Assembly (NCBI GenBank): GCA_945931475.1
Contig: CAMEPD010000014.1
Location: forward strand, 1-39,639
Source of the DNA: an uncultured Muribaculaceae bacterium
Lineage (GTDB): Bacteria > Bacteroidota > Bacteroidia > Bacteroidales > Muribaculaceae
Reading direction: 5' to 3'
DNA length: 39,639 nt
The position numbers and the translations under genes are program-made. This document shows, piece by piece, positions 16,093 through 24,678 of this stretch. The notes under the pieces were generated by a model, which had not been told where the DNA came from, searched no databases, and saw only the letters and a program-made list of their open reading frames with translations. Each line of letters starts with the position of its first letter. Within the stretch, counting starts at the first letter, position 1.

Positions 16093-17451
16093 ATGATACC
16101 GAAATCAGTTTTTGAAGAGACTATGCAGCGGCTCGATATTGTGAATATCGCGTCGGCAACAATACGCCAGATAGTATCGCTGGCAAGCGCCCTCGAGGAG
16201 TACCTGGGCGAACGGATCGTACATCTCGAGATGGGTAATCCGGGGCTCCCCCCCTCGCAGGTAGGTGTCGAGGCTGAAAAACGTGCCCTCGATGCCGGTT
16301 GCGCACAGAATTATCCCAACATCGCCGGCATCCCCGAACTCAAGAAGGCCGGCCACGAATTCCTCCGCGCTTTCCTCGATATCGATATCCCGGCGCGTTG
16401 CATTGTGCCGACCGTCGGCTCGATGCAGGGCACATTCACCATGTTCCTGCTTATGGGTCAGCGTCTTGCCGGCAAGGATACGATACTCTTTCTCGATCCC
16501 GGCTTCCCCGCGCAGCACAATCAGGTGAAACTCCTCGGCTATCAGGCCCGGTCGCTCGACATCCACGACTGCCGCGGTGAAGCTCTGGAGGACGCCCTCG
16601 AGGAACTCCTTGCCGACGGACGCGTCACAGCAATAGTGTACAGCAACCCCAACAATCCGGCGTGGACCAACCTCACCGAAACCGAGCTGCAAATCCTGGC
16701 ACGCATGGCCGAGAAGTACGACGTCATCATCATGGAGGATCTGGCCTATATGGGCATGGACTTCCGACGGCGTTTCGGCATACCGTACTGTGAGCCTTTC
16801 ATCCCTACCGTAGCCAAATATACCGACCGCTTCGTGCTGTTCGTCTCCGGTTCGAAAATCTTCAGTTACGCCGGACAGCGCATCGCCATGGTGTGTATGT
16901 CGCCTGCCGTGGCCGACCGACGCTACGAGTTCTTCGAGAAATTCTACGAGATGCCCACCTTCGGCGACGCATATATTTATGGTGTGCTCTACTGCGCATC
17001 GTCGGGCGTGGCCCATTCGGTGCAGCACGCCTACGCAGCCATGCTCCGCGGCGCCGTAGAGGGGAAAATCGATTTCGTGGAGAACTGCCGCGACTACGGT
17101 CACCGGGCACACCGCGCCAAGGAGCTGTTCTTCGACAACGGTTTCCACCTTGTGTACGCTCACGACGGCGCCGACAACAGCCACGCTATCTCCGACGGCT
17201 TCTTCTTCACCGTCGGTTACCCCGGAATGCGGGGCGACGAACTGCAGTCAGAGCTGCTTCGTTACGGCATCGCGACTATCTCGCTCCCCTCGACGGGCAG
17301 CCGTCAGCAGGGACTGCGCGTATGCGTGTCGATGCTCAGCGACGACGACACCTTCCGCCTGCTCGAAAAGCGTCTGCGCGCCTTCCGCGCCGACCATCCG
17401 GTAGTTTCCGGACAGGCTCAGGAGTGCGTTGCCGAATCAGTTGAACCTTAG
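16093..17451 (+). CDS. Class I/II PLP-dependent aminotransferase
   Basis: This fold-type I aminotransferase probably makes the aryl (or other) 2-oxo acids used by IorAB. The PLP lysine is K255 in SGSKIFSYAGQRIAMV. Upstream, YSNPNNPAWTNLTETEL carries the conserved NPxNP. EDLAYMGMDFR holds the Asp/Tyr that contact PLP. A C-terminal Arg in GSRQQGLRVCVS fits the carboxylate-binding position. The 452 residues are slightly long for the class. Its place between iorB and the CoA transferase is the best evidence for its substrate range. Confidence 0.88.
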   Translation: MIPKSVFEETMQRLDIVNIASATIRQIVSLASALEEYLGERIVHLEMGNPGLPPSQVGVEAEKRALDAGCAQNYPNIAGIPELKKAGHEFLRAFLDIDIPARCIVPTVGSMQGTFTMFLLMGQRLAGKDTILFLDPGFPAQHNQVKLLGYQARSLDIHDCRGEALEDALEELLADGRVTAIVYSNPNNPAWTNLTETELQILARMAEKYDVIIMEDLAYMGMDFRRRFGIPYCEPFIPTVAKYTDRFVLFVSGSKIFSYAGQRIAMVCMSPAVADRRYEFFEKFYEMPTFGDAYIYGVLYCASSGVAHSVQHAYAAMLRGAVEGKIDFVENCRDYGHRAHRAKELFFDNGFHLVYAHDGADNSHAISDGFFFTVGYPGMRGDELQSELLRYGIATISLPSTGSRQQGLRVCVSMLSDDDTFRLLEKRLRAFRADHPVVSGQAQECVAESVEP

Positions 17452-17462
17452 AGAATATAGCG

Positions 17463-18761
17463 TTGAAAAATAACTATATGTCAGCCGATGAGGCTGTTAA
17501 ACTCATCAAGAGCGGCGACCATGTTTACATTCAGGGGAGCACCTCGGTGCCCGAGACCCTGGTGGCGGCCATGACGCGCCGTGGCCATGAATTGCGCGGA
17601 GTGGTGCTTCACTCCGGTTTCTCGGTCACCGACCGCGAGGCCCCGTACTGCCGACCCGAATACAAGGATTCCTTCCTGATAGACACCTGTTTCGTATCGA
17701 ATAATGTGAGACGCTGGATTGCCGAGGGGTACGGAGCTACGACTCCGAAATTCCTCGGTGAGGTGCCCCAGCTGTTCCGCGAGGGAATATGGCCTGTGGA
17801 TGTGGTCCTTCTTAACTGCTCCATGCCCGACAAGGACGGCTATGTGAGTTACGGTGTGTCGGCCGACCTGGCTTTCTCGGCCACTGAGTGTGCCAAAAAA
17901 GTCATAGCGCAAATCAATCCGTACATGCCCTTTTCCTACGGCGACCCGGTGATTCATATTTCGAAAATCGATGCCGCGGTACTCGTCGACGACCCCCTTG
18001 TGGAGGTACCAACACCCACACCCAACGAAAAGGAGACAGCCATAGGCCGGGCCATAGCCGAACGCATACCCGACGGCGCTACACTGCAGATTGGTGTGGG
18101 CGGCATCCCCAACGCCGTGATTTCGGCACTGCGCGACCACAAGCACCTCGGACTCCACACCGAGGCCATGACCGACGGGGTGCTCCCGCTTATACGCGAC
18201 GGTGTCATCGACAACTCCGAAAAGGTGGTAATGCCTGGAAAATCAGTGGCTTGCCTGGCTCTCGGCTCCAAGCATCTCTACGAGCTGATGGACTATAACC
18301 CCGACATGATATTCAAGGACGTGGCGTGGACCAACGACCCCTTCATCATCGGTCAGAATCCGCGCGTTATGGCCATCAATTCGTGCCTGGAGATAGACCT
18401 TACCGGACAGGTTTGCGCCGATTCAATCGGCACACGCATCTTTTCGGGCATCGGCGGTCAGCACGACTTTGTTTACGGCGCTTCGCGCTCAGAGGGTGGC
18501 CTGTCGTTCATGGCCATGACCTCAACAACCAACAAGGGTATGGGAAAGATTAAGGACGTACTCACCCCCGGAGCCGGCGTGGTGACTACCCGCTTCCAGA
18601 CCAACTGGGTTGTCACCGAGCATGGGGCAGTCGACCTGCGCGGAAAATCGCTTCCCGAACGTGCGCGCCTGATGATTTCCATAGCCAATCCGGCCGACCG
18701 TGAGGCCCTCGACCGCGCCGCTTTCGAGCGTTTCGGCTACTCATACCTGCGATTGAAATAA
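17463..18761 (+). CDS. Acetyl-CoA hydrolase/transferase family CoA transferase (4-hydroxybutyrate CoA-transferase-like)
   Basis: Family I CoA transferases of this type exchange CoA between an acyl-CoA and acetate or another acid through a glutamyl-CoA intermediate. The 432-residue protein has SGDHVYIQGSTSVPETL near the N terminus, LQIGVGGIPNAV, and LHTEAMTDGV, whose Glu (about residue 234) is the expected catalytic residue. FSGIGGQHDFVYGASRSEGG is a strong C-terminal signature. TTG at 17463 or ATG at 17478 could be the start, the latter giving 427 residues. In this operon it may release arylacetate from arylacetyl-CoA while saving the CoA bond. Confidence 0.88.
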   Translation: MKNNYMSADEAVKLIKSGDHVYIQGSTSVPETLVAAMTRRGHELRGVVLHSGFSVTDREAPYCRPEYKDSFLIDTCFVSNNVRRWIAEGYGATTPKFLGEVPQLFREGIWPVDVVLLNCSMPDKDGYVSYGVSADLAFSATECAKKVIAQINPYMPFSYGDPVIHISKIDAAVLVDDPLVEVPTPTPNEKETAIGRAIAERIPDGATLQIGVGGIPNAVISALRDHKHLGLHTEAMTDGVLPLIRDGVIDNSEKVVMPGKSVACLALGSKHLYELMDYNPDMIFKDVAWTNDPFIIGQNPRVMAINSCLEIDLTGQVCADSIGTRIFSGIGGQHDFVYGASRSEGGLSFMAMTSTTNKGMGKIKDVLTPGAGVVTTRFQTNWVVTEHGAVDLRGKSLPERARLMISIANPADREALDRAAFERFGYSYLRLK

Positions 18762-18777
18762 CACATCGAAAATACTT

Positions 18778-18832
18778 GCAGGGCTGCGTGTTAACTCTGT
18801 GTTACAGAGGTGACGCAGCCCTGCCGGTTTTT
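18778..18832. terminator. Strong terminator at the end of the iorAB cluster
   Basis: GCAGGGCTGCGT (18778-18789) pairs perfectly with ACGCAGCCCTGC (18813-18824), enclosing a second hairpin CTCTGT/ACAGAG. CGGTTTTTG follows. It lies between the CoA transferase gene and convergent rlmH and can serve both. Confidence 0.85.
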
Positions 18833-18857
18833 GCAAGCCCTGCCGGTGGCGGTAAGG

Positions 18858-19331
18858 TCAGTCGTGATGGTACGGCTCGCCGCGGAGAATGGTCATGGCG
18901 CGATAGAGCTGTTCGGCGAAGAACAGGCGTATCAGCTCGTGGGGAAACGTCATTTTCGAAAGACTGATTTGCGAATTGGCGCGCTCGTAGACCTCCGCCG
19001 CGAATCCGTATGGGCCGCCGATAATGAAAACCAGGTTGCGCAACCCCTGTACAGCGCTCCGGTCAATCAGAGAAGCAAACTCGCGCGAAGTGTACTGCCG
19101 GCCGCGCTCGTCGAGGAGCACAACCCGGTCGTCGGCCTTCAGGCGTTGTAGAATCTCAGCCCCTTCGGCCTGTTTCTGTATCTGCGGCGATGCACGTTTG
19201 GCCGCCTTTACATCGGGAATCATTACGGTCTCCATAGCCATATACCGGCCGGCCCGACGCATATAATCGTCGAAAGCCTGCTGAATGTAGGGGGTGGTGG
19301 TGCGTCCCACCATCATAAAGGTGATTTTCAC
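18858..19331 (-). CDS. rlmH: 23S rRNA (pseudouridine-1915 N3)-methyltransferase RlmH
   Basis: RlmH is a SPOUT-class enzyme that methylates pseudouridine 1915 in helix 69 of 23S rRNA. The 157 residues carry LDERGRQYTSREFA, the trefoil-knot SAM site FIIGGPYGF, and the near-invariant end LSKMTFPHELIRLFFAEQLYRA...GEPYHH. Length is exact for the family. It is divergent from nadC and convergent with the CoA transferase gene. Confidence 0.97.
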   Translation of the reverse strand: MKITFMMVGRTTTPYIQQAFDDYMRRAGRYMAMETVMIPDVKAAKRASPQIQKQAEGAEILQRLKADDRVVLLDERGRQYTSREFASLIDRSAVQGLRNLVFIIGGPYGFAAEVYERANSQISLSKMTFPHELIRLFFAEQLYRAMTILRGEPYHHD

Positions 19332-19341
19332 GTTCTGGAAG

Positions 19342-19373
19342 TTTGCCTGTTTACTGTTATTTCGCTAAATTTG
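19342..19373 (+). promoter_or_regulatory. Promoter for the nadC-pyrK-pyrD-dxr series
   Basis: TTTG (19342-19345), 20-base spacer, TAAATTTG (19366-19373): a perfect match. The next G-rich start would be near 19380, only 30 bases from the nadC ATG. A TTG that extends the nadC frame (19371) lies inside this element and is rejected as a start. Confidence 0.83.
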
Positions 19374-19409
19374 CACAAAGTTAGCAAAACTAATAGAAAT
19401 ATCACAGAT

Positions 19410-20276
19410 ATGAAGTCACGCGAAGAGCTCATCGACGACCTTCTGACCCTGGCATTTGCTGAGGATGTCGGCGATGGCGACGCTACAACGTTATCAACTA
19501 TTCCTGCCGAAGAGATGGGGCGTCAGCGCCTTATTGTCAAGGAGGAGGGTGTGCTGGCCGGTGTTGAGATGGCCCGCAAAGTGTTCCGGAAATTTGACCC
19601 GTCGTTGAAGATGACGGTCTATATCAACGACGGTGCCCGCGTAAAGCCGGGCGACATCGCCTTCGTGGTCGAAGGGCCGGTGCGTTCGTTGCTGCAGACC
19701 GAGCGCGTCATGCTCAACATCATGCAGCGTATGAGCGGCATCGCCACTACCACCGCCCGTTATCAGGAGCGTCTCAAAGGGCTGAACACCAAGGTGCTCG
19801 ACACCCGTAAGACCACCCCCGGCATGAGAATCATGGAGAAGGACGCCGTGAAGATCGGCGGCGGAGAGAACCACCGCATAGGGTTGTTCGACATGATTCT
19901 TATCAAAGACAACCACAACGACTTCGCCGGAGGTATCCACAACTCGGTGGAGGCAGCCCGCAAGTGGTGCCGCGAAAACGGCAAGGATCTCCGTATCGAG
20001 GTGGAGACCCGCAACAACGATGAAATCAGCCAGGCGCTCGCCGAGAATGTCGACCGTATCATGCTCGACAATTTCAGCGTCGACCGCACCGCCGAGGCAG
20101 TGAAGATTATCCGCGAGGATGACGCACGCAAGGGACGTCATACCGAAATCGAATCGTCGGGCGGTATCACCATCGAAACCCTGCGCGACTATGGTGAAAC
20201 AGGCGTCGACTTCATCTCGGTAGGCGCGCTCACTCACTCTGTCAAGGGCCTGGATATGAGTTTTAAAGCATTTTAA
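19410..20276 (+). CDS. nadC: Nicotinate-nucleotide pyrophosphorylase (carboxylating)
   Basis: NadC converts quinolinate and PRPP to nicotinate mononucleotide in NAD synthesis. Key motifs are RVMLNIMQRMSGIATTT, LDTRKTTPGMR, KIGGGENHRIGLFDMILIKDNH, and ESSGGITIETLRDYGETGVDFISVGALTHS. Starting at the ATG at 19410 gives 288 residues, the normal length; the upstream TTG at 19371 is part of the promoter. It ends one base before the pyrK ATG. Confidence 0.96.
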   Translation: MKSREELIDDLLTLAFAEDVGDGDATTLSTIPAEEMGRQRLIVKEEGVLAGVEMARKVFRKFDPSLKMTVYINDGARVKPGDIAFVVEGPVRSLLQTERVMLNIMQRMSGIATTTARYQERLKGLNTKVLDTRKTTPGMRIMEKDAVKIGGGENHRIGLFDMILIKDNHNDFAGGIHNSVEAARKWCRENGKDLRIEVETRNNDEISQALAENVDRIMLDNFSVDRTAEAVKIIREDDARKGRHTEIESSGGITIETLRDYGETGVDFISVGALTHSVKGLDMSFKAF

Positions 20277-20277
20277 G

Positions 20278-21045
20278 ATGAAAGTAGTACGCGATTTCTT
20301 GTTAAGCGCCAATGTGGAGCTGACGCCGCGCTTCTCGCTTCTGACCTTTCAGGGCGAATTGCCTGAGGGAATCCGTCCGGGGCAGTTCGCGCAGGTGCGT
20401 ATCGACGACAGCCCCACGACCTTTCTCCGGCGCCCCATATCGATAAACTATGCCGACCGGGACACCGGAACCCTGCGCCTGCTGGTGCGTCGTGCCGGCG
20501 ACGGTACAAATCATCTCTGCGACATGGAGCCGGGCAGCAGCGTGAACATGATGCTTCCGCTTGGCAACGGCTTCCGGCTTCCCGACCAAGAAGGCTCGCG
20601 TCCGCTGCTTGTGGGCGGTGGAGTGGGGGTAGCACCCCTTATGATGCTCGGTAAGGAGCTTGCCGGCAAAGGGATACGTCCCACATTCCTGTTGGCGGCA
20701 CGCACTGCCGACGAACTTCTTCTGCTCGACGAATTCCGCGGCATAGGCGATGTGCTCACAGCTACCGACGATGGCAGCTCAGGTGAAAAAGGCTTTGCAC
20801 ATCAGCATTCAGCGCTCAGCGGTAGCGGCCCCTGGAGCATAATATATTGTTGCGGCCCGGCTCCTATGATGAAGGGGGTGGCGGCAGCCGCCAAAAAGGC
20901 AGGCGTGGCCTGCGAGGTATCTCTCGAGAATATGATGGCTTGCGGATTGGGTGCATGTCTGTGCTGCGTGGAAAAAACAGTGCGCGGCAATGTATGCGTC
21001 TGCACCGAAGGGCCGGTTTTCAATATCAATGATTTAACCTGGTAA
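20278..21045 (+). CDS. pyrK: Dihydroorotate dehydrogenase B, electron-transfer subunit
   Basis: PyrK pairs with class 1B PyrD and moves electrons from dihydroorotate through FAD and a [2Fe-2S] cluster to NAD+. The 255-residue protein has the FAD motif RRPISINYAD (R-P-I-S), the NAD-site LLVGGGVGVAPLM, and four clustered cysteines in CEVSLENMMACGLGACLCC...CVCTEGPVF for the iron-sulfur cluster. Length fits. It starts one base after nadC and is 10 bases before pyrD. Confidence 0.95.
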   Translation: MKVVRDFLLSANVELTPRFSLLTFQGELPEGIRPGQFAQVRIDDSPTTFLRRPISINYADRDTGTLRLLVRRAGDGTNHLCDMEPGSSVNMMLPLGNGFRLPDQEGSRPLLVGGGVGVAPLMMLGKELAGKGIRPTFLLAARTADELLLLDEFRGIGDVLTATDDGSSGEKGFAHQHSALSGSGPWSIIYCCGPAPMMKGVAAAAKKAGVACEVSLENMMACGLGACLCCVEKTVRGNVCVCTEGPVFNINDLTW

Positions 21046-21055
21046 ATCTTATATC

Positions 21056-21976
21056 ATGCTTACAAATAACAAGCCATCACTGGCAGTGCAGATTGGAGGT
21101 TTGCCTCTGCGCAATCCAGTGATGACAGCATCGGGAACCTTCGGATACGGCGAGGAGTTCACCGATTTTATGTCGCTCGATACACTGGGCGCATATATTG
21201 TAAAAGGTACTACTCTCGAGCCCCGAGAGGGCAACGACTACCCCCGAATGGCCGAAACCCCTTCGGGAATGCTCAATGCCGTGGGACTCCAGAACAAGGG
21301 TGTCGAATATTTTATATCACATATCTACGACCGTATAAAAGATTTTGATTCTAATCTGATTGTTAATGTAAGTGGTTCGAGTCCTGATGATTATGGCGAA
21401 GTTGCAGGACGGTTGGCCCGGCTTTCCAATGTAAATGCGATAGAGGTCAATATCTCATGTCCCAACGTAAAGCAGGGGGGGATGGCTTTCGGCACCACCT
21501 GGCGTGGCGCCGAATCAGTGACCAAAGCTGTGCGCAAGGCGTGGCCGCGCACGCTCATCGTAAAGCTGTCGCCGAATGTTACCGATATCACCGAGATAGC
21601 GCGGGCCGCCGAGGGCGCCGGTGCCGATGCCGTGTCGCTGATCAACACGCTGATGGGTATGGCTGTCGACGTGGAGCGTCGACGTCCGTGCCTCTCGACC
21701 GTTACCGGCGGCCTGTCGGGCCCGGCAGTACGCCCGGTGGCTGTGCGCATGGTGTGGCAGACTGCCAAGGCTGTGAAAATTCCGGTAATCGGTCTTGGCG
21801 GTATCTGCAACGGTGCCGACGCAATCGAATTCATGCTCGCCGGAGCCAAAGCCGTGGAGGTAGGCACAGCCAACTTCATCAATCCGGCGGTATGTGCCGA
21901 AATCGTGGAATGGATGTCGGAATGGTGCGTGCGCCACGGAGTCAGTGACATTAACGAAATTGTAGGAGAAATTTAA
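21056..21976 (+). CDS. pyrD: Dihydroorotate dehydrogenase B, catalytic subunit
   Basis: This is the FMN-containing class 1B enzyme oxidising dihydroorotate to orotate in pyrimidine synthesis. Motifs include LRNPVMTASGTFGYG, NAVGLQNKGVEYF, and ISCPNVKQGGMAFG, whose Cys is the class 1 active-site base. IPVIGLGGICNGADAIEFMLAGA contributes the phosphate site. The 306 residues are normal. It overlaps dxr by one base (TAATG). Confidence 0.96.
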   Translation: MLTNNKPSLAVQIGGLPLRNPVMTASGTFGYGEEFTDFMSLDTLGAYIVKGTTLEPREGNDYPRMAETPSGMLNAVGLQNKGVEYFISHIYDRIKDFDSNLIVNVSGSSPDDYGEVAGRLARLSNVNAIEVNISCPNVKQGGMAFGTTWRGAESVTKAVRKAWPRTLIVKLSPNVTDITEIARAAEGAGADAVSLINTLMGMAVDVERRRPCLSTVTGGLSGPAVRPVAVRMVWQTAKAVKIPVIGLGGICNGADAIEFMLAGAKAVEVGTANFINPAVCAEIVEWMSEWCVRHGVSDINEIVGEI

Positions 21977-23166
21977 TGAACGATAATAAACCTGACCGGA
22001 CGCAGCTCAAGAACATTGCAGTCCTTGGTTCCACCGGGTCAATCGGCCAACAGACCCTTGAGGTAATCGGCGAGTATCCCGACCGGTTCCGCGCCGCGCT
22101 TCTTATAGCCGGAAGGCGGGTCGGGGAACTCATCGAGCAGGCCCGGCGCTGCCGCCCGGATATGGCAATCATCGCCGATGAAAGCCGCTACGGCGAGCTG
22201 AAGGAGGCGCTTGAGCCGCTGGGCATACGCACGGCAGCCGGCCAGGATGCGATAAACGACGCTATGGAGTCGCCGCTCTTCGACACCGTGGTTACGGCCA
22301 CGGTGGGTTATAGCGGTCTGGCTCCGACGCTACGCGCCATCGGCGCCGGCAAGGACATAGCGCTGGCCAATAAGGAGACCCTTGTGGTGGCCGGCGACCT
22401 GGTTACCCGCCGTCTGGCCGGCAGCCGTTCGCGCGTCATTCCGGTGGATTCCGAGCATTCGGCTATCTACCAGTGCCTTATGGGCGAAAAACCGGAGGCC
22501 GTGCGACGCCTGATTATCACGGCGTCGGGTGGGCCGTTCCGCTGTACACCCGCCGACCGGCTCGCGGCGGTGACCGTGCAGGACGCCCTGCATCATCCCA
22601 ACTGGTCGATGGGGGCGAAAATCACTATAGATTCGGCTTCGATGATCAACAAGTCGTTTGAAATCATCGAAGCACGCTGGCTGTTCGGCGTACAGCCCGA
22701 GCAGATTACGGCTGTGGTGCACCCGCAGTCGGTGGTACATTCGATGGTGGAGTTTGTCGACGGTACGGTAAAGGCACAGCTGGGTATGCCCGATATGCGA
22801 ATGCCCATCCGTCTTGCCTTGGGCGACGGCCACCGTCTTCCCACCGACCTGTCGCCCCTGAGGCTCGAAAACATGATGAATCTCACGTTCGAGGAGCCTG
22901 ATGCCGAGCGATTTCCCGGCGTGACACTGGGGCACTATGCCCTGGGTCGCGGGGGCAACACCGCCTGCGTCATCAACGCCGCCAACGAGGTAGCTGTGGC
23001 AGCATTCCTGCGCGGCGACATACGTTTTACGTCGATTTATCCGTTAATTATGCAGACAGTGGAGCGCGCGACATGGGTCGCCGCCCCGCAATACGATGAT
23101 TATGTGGCATCGAACAGCGAATCCCGCTCGATAACCGAAAGCCTGATAGTTTCAGGTACTTACTGA
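21976..23166 (+). CDS. dxr: 1-deoxy-D-xylulose-5-phosphate reductoisomerase
   Basis: Dxr makes 2-C-methyl-D-erythritol 4-phosphate, the committed step of the MEP isoprenoid pathway. LGSTGSIGQQTL is the NADPH site, NKETLVVAGDLV and DSEHSAIYQCL hold metal and substrate contacts, GGPFR is the flexible loop, and HPNWSMGAKITIDSASMINKSFEIIEARWLF is the family signature. The length of 396 is typical. It is translationally coupled to pyrD and followed by rseP. Confidence 0.97.
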   Translation: MNDNKPDRTQLKNIAVLGSTGSIGQQTLEVIGEYPDRFRAALLIAGRRVGELIEQARRCRPDMAIIADESRYGELKEALEPLGIRTAAGQDAINDAMESPLFDTVVTATVGYSGLAPTLRAIGAGKDIALANKETLVVAGDLVTRRLAGSRSRVIPVDSEHSAIYQCLMGEKPEAVRRLIITASGGPFRCTPADRLAAVTVQDALHHPNWSMGAKITIDSASMINKSFEIIEARWLFGVQPEQITAVVHPQSVVHSMVEFVDGTVKAQLGMPDMRMPIRLALGDGHRLPTDLSPLRLENMMNLTFEEPDAERFPGVTLGHYALGRGGNTACVINAANEVAVAAFLRGDIRFTSIYPLIMQTVERATWVAAPQYDDYVASNSESRSITESLIVSGTY

Positions 23167-23204
23167 TTATCGTCTGATTTTAAAATTTAGTTAATAATCG
23201 CAAA

Positions 23205-24668
23205 TTGGAAACATTCCTGATAAAAGCGCTCCAATTGGTTGCAGCGTTGTCGCTGCTGGTGGTAATTCATGAATTCGGCCACTATATATGGGCGCGTATC
23301 TTCAAGATCAGAGTCGAAAAATTTTATCTTTTCTTCAACCCGTGGTTCTCGCTGATGCAGTATGACCCCGAGAAGGGAACGCTTCGCCTTGGCACATGGA
23401 CAAAAAAGACCCGGTCGGCCGACCCTGACGGTGAACCCACGGAAACACCCCGCGAACTGCTCAAACTGCGCGTAGGCCGTGACCGTTCGGGCGACGCCCA
23501 CGTATCGGGCTGGCGCAAAACCGTGTACGGCATCGGCTGGCTCCCCCTGGGCGGGTATGTCAAGATAGCGGGCATGATTGACGAATCGATGGACAAGGAC
23601 CAGATGGCTCAGCCGGCCAAGCCCGACGAATTCCGCACCAAACCGGCATGGCAGCGTCTGCTGGTGATGACCGGCGGCGTAATCAACAACTTCATCCTTG
23701 CCATCATCATCTATGCCGGAATCGCCTGGTACTGGGGCGAAAAGACTATCCCTTACGACAAAATTTACGAGGGTATGGACTTCACCCCCGAGGCACAGGC
23801 CATGGGTTTCCGTATCGGTGATATCATCATAGCGGCCGACGGCCGGCCTATCGACCAGACCGACCGCTCGCACCTTTACAAGATGTTGGAGTCCAGGACT
23901 GTAACCGTGGTGCGCGGCCCTCAGCGACGTGATACCGTGGAGGTGTCCATGCCGCGCGATGCCGTAGACCGTTTGAGCGAATCGGGCTTCATGCAGCCGC
24001 GTATCCCCGTTTTCGTCAAGTCGGTGGTAAACGGCGAACCTGCCGCCGAGGCCGGCCTTCGTGAAGGCGACCGCATCATTTCGATAGGCGGTACCCCCAC
24101 ACCCGCTTACACCGAATTGGTACCGGCGCTCACAGCCCATGCCGGCAAAGCCACCGAAATCGGCGTGCTTCGCGGAGCCGACACCCTCGCGCTGAAAGCA
24201 ACCCCCACCGACGGCGGCAAGCTCGGTTTTGAACTACAACGCCCCCAGGACGTCTACGAGGTGCAGGTCACCAAATACGGTTTCTTCGAAGCCATTCCCG
24301 TGGGCGTGAAGGACGGCACCGATTTCCTCGTTACCTACGTCGGTTCGCTCAAACATCTCTTCTCGAAAGACGGAGCGAAAAATCTGGGTGGTTTCGGCGC
24401 CATCGGCAGCATGTTCCCCGCCAAATGGAACTGGCTCACATTCTGGGAAATGACCGCATTCCTGTCGATAATCCTGGCGTTCATGAACATCATTCCTATC
24501 CCGGCGCTCGACGGCGGCCATGTGATGTTCCTGCTCTGGGAGATAATCTCGGGCAAAGCGCCCTCGGAGAAATTCCTGGAATACGCACAGACAGCCGGCA
24601 TGATTTTCCTGCTGCTCCTGCTTGTTGTCGCCAATTTCAATGACATTTACCGCTTCATAATCAAGTAA
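23205..24668 (+). CDS. rseP: Site-2 protease RseP (M50 zinc metalloprotease), TTG start
   Basis: RseP cuts membrane-embedded substrates such as anti-sigma factors and signal-peptide remnants. HEFGH (residues 22-26) is the zinc motif in the first helix. PDZ-like segments lie in the middle, with AAEAGLREGDRIISIGG the clearest. IIPIPALDGGHV carries the third zinc ligand near the C terminus. The start must lie before the HEFGH helix, and no in-frame ATG exists there, so the TTG at 23205 is strongly implied. The 487-residue length fits Bacteroidales RseP. It follows dxr by 38 bases. Confidence 0.95.
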   Translation: METFLIKALQLVAALSLLVVIHEFGHYIWARIFKIRVEKFYLFFNPWFSLMQYDPEKGTLRLGTWTKKTRSADPDGEPTETPRELLKLRVGRDRSGDAHVSGWRKTVYGIGWLPLGGYVKIAGMIDESMDKDQMAQPAKPDEFRTKPAWQRLLVMTGGVINNFILAIIIYAGIAWYWGEKTIPYDKIYEGMDFTPEAQAMGFRIGDIIIAADGRPIDQTDRSHLYKMLESRTVTVVRGPQRRDTVEVSMPRDAVDRLSESGFMQPRIPVFVKSVVNGEPAAEAGLREGDRIISIGGTPTPAYTELVPALTAHAGKATEIGVLRGADTLALKATPTDGGKLGFELQRPQDVYEVQVTKYGFFEAIPVGVKDGTDFLVTYVGSLKHLFSKDGAKNLGGFGAIGSMFPAKWNWLTFWEMTAFLSIILAFMNIIPIPALDGGHVMFLLWEIISGKAPSEKFLEYAQTAGMIFLLLLLVVANFNDIYRFIIK

Positions 24669-24678
24669 TCTTCTGAGT

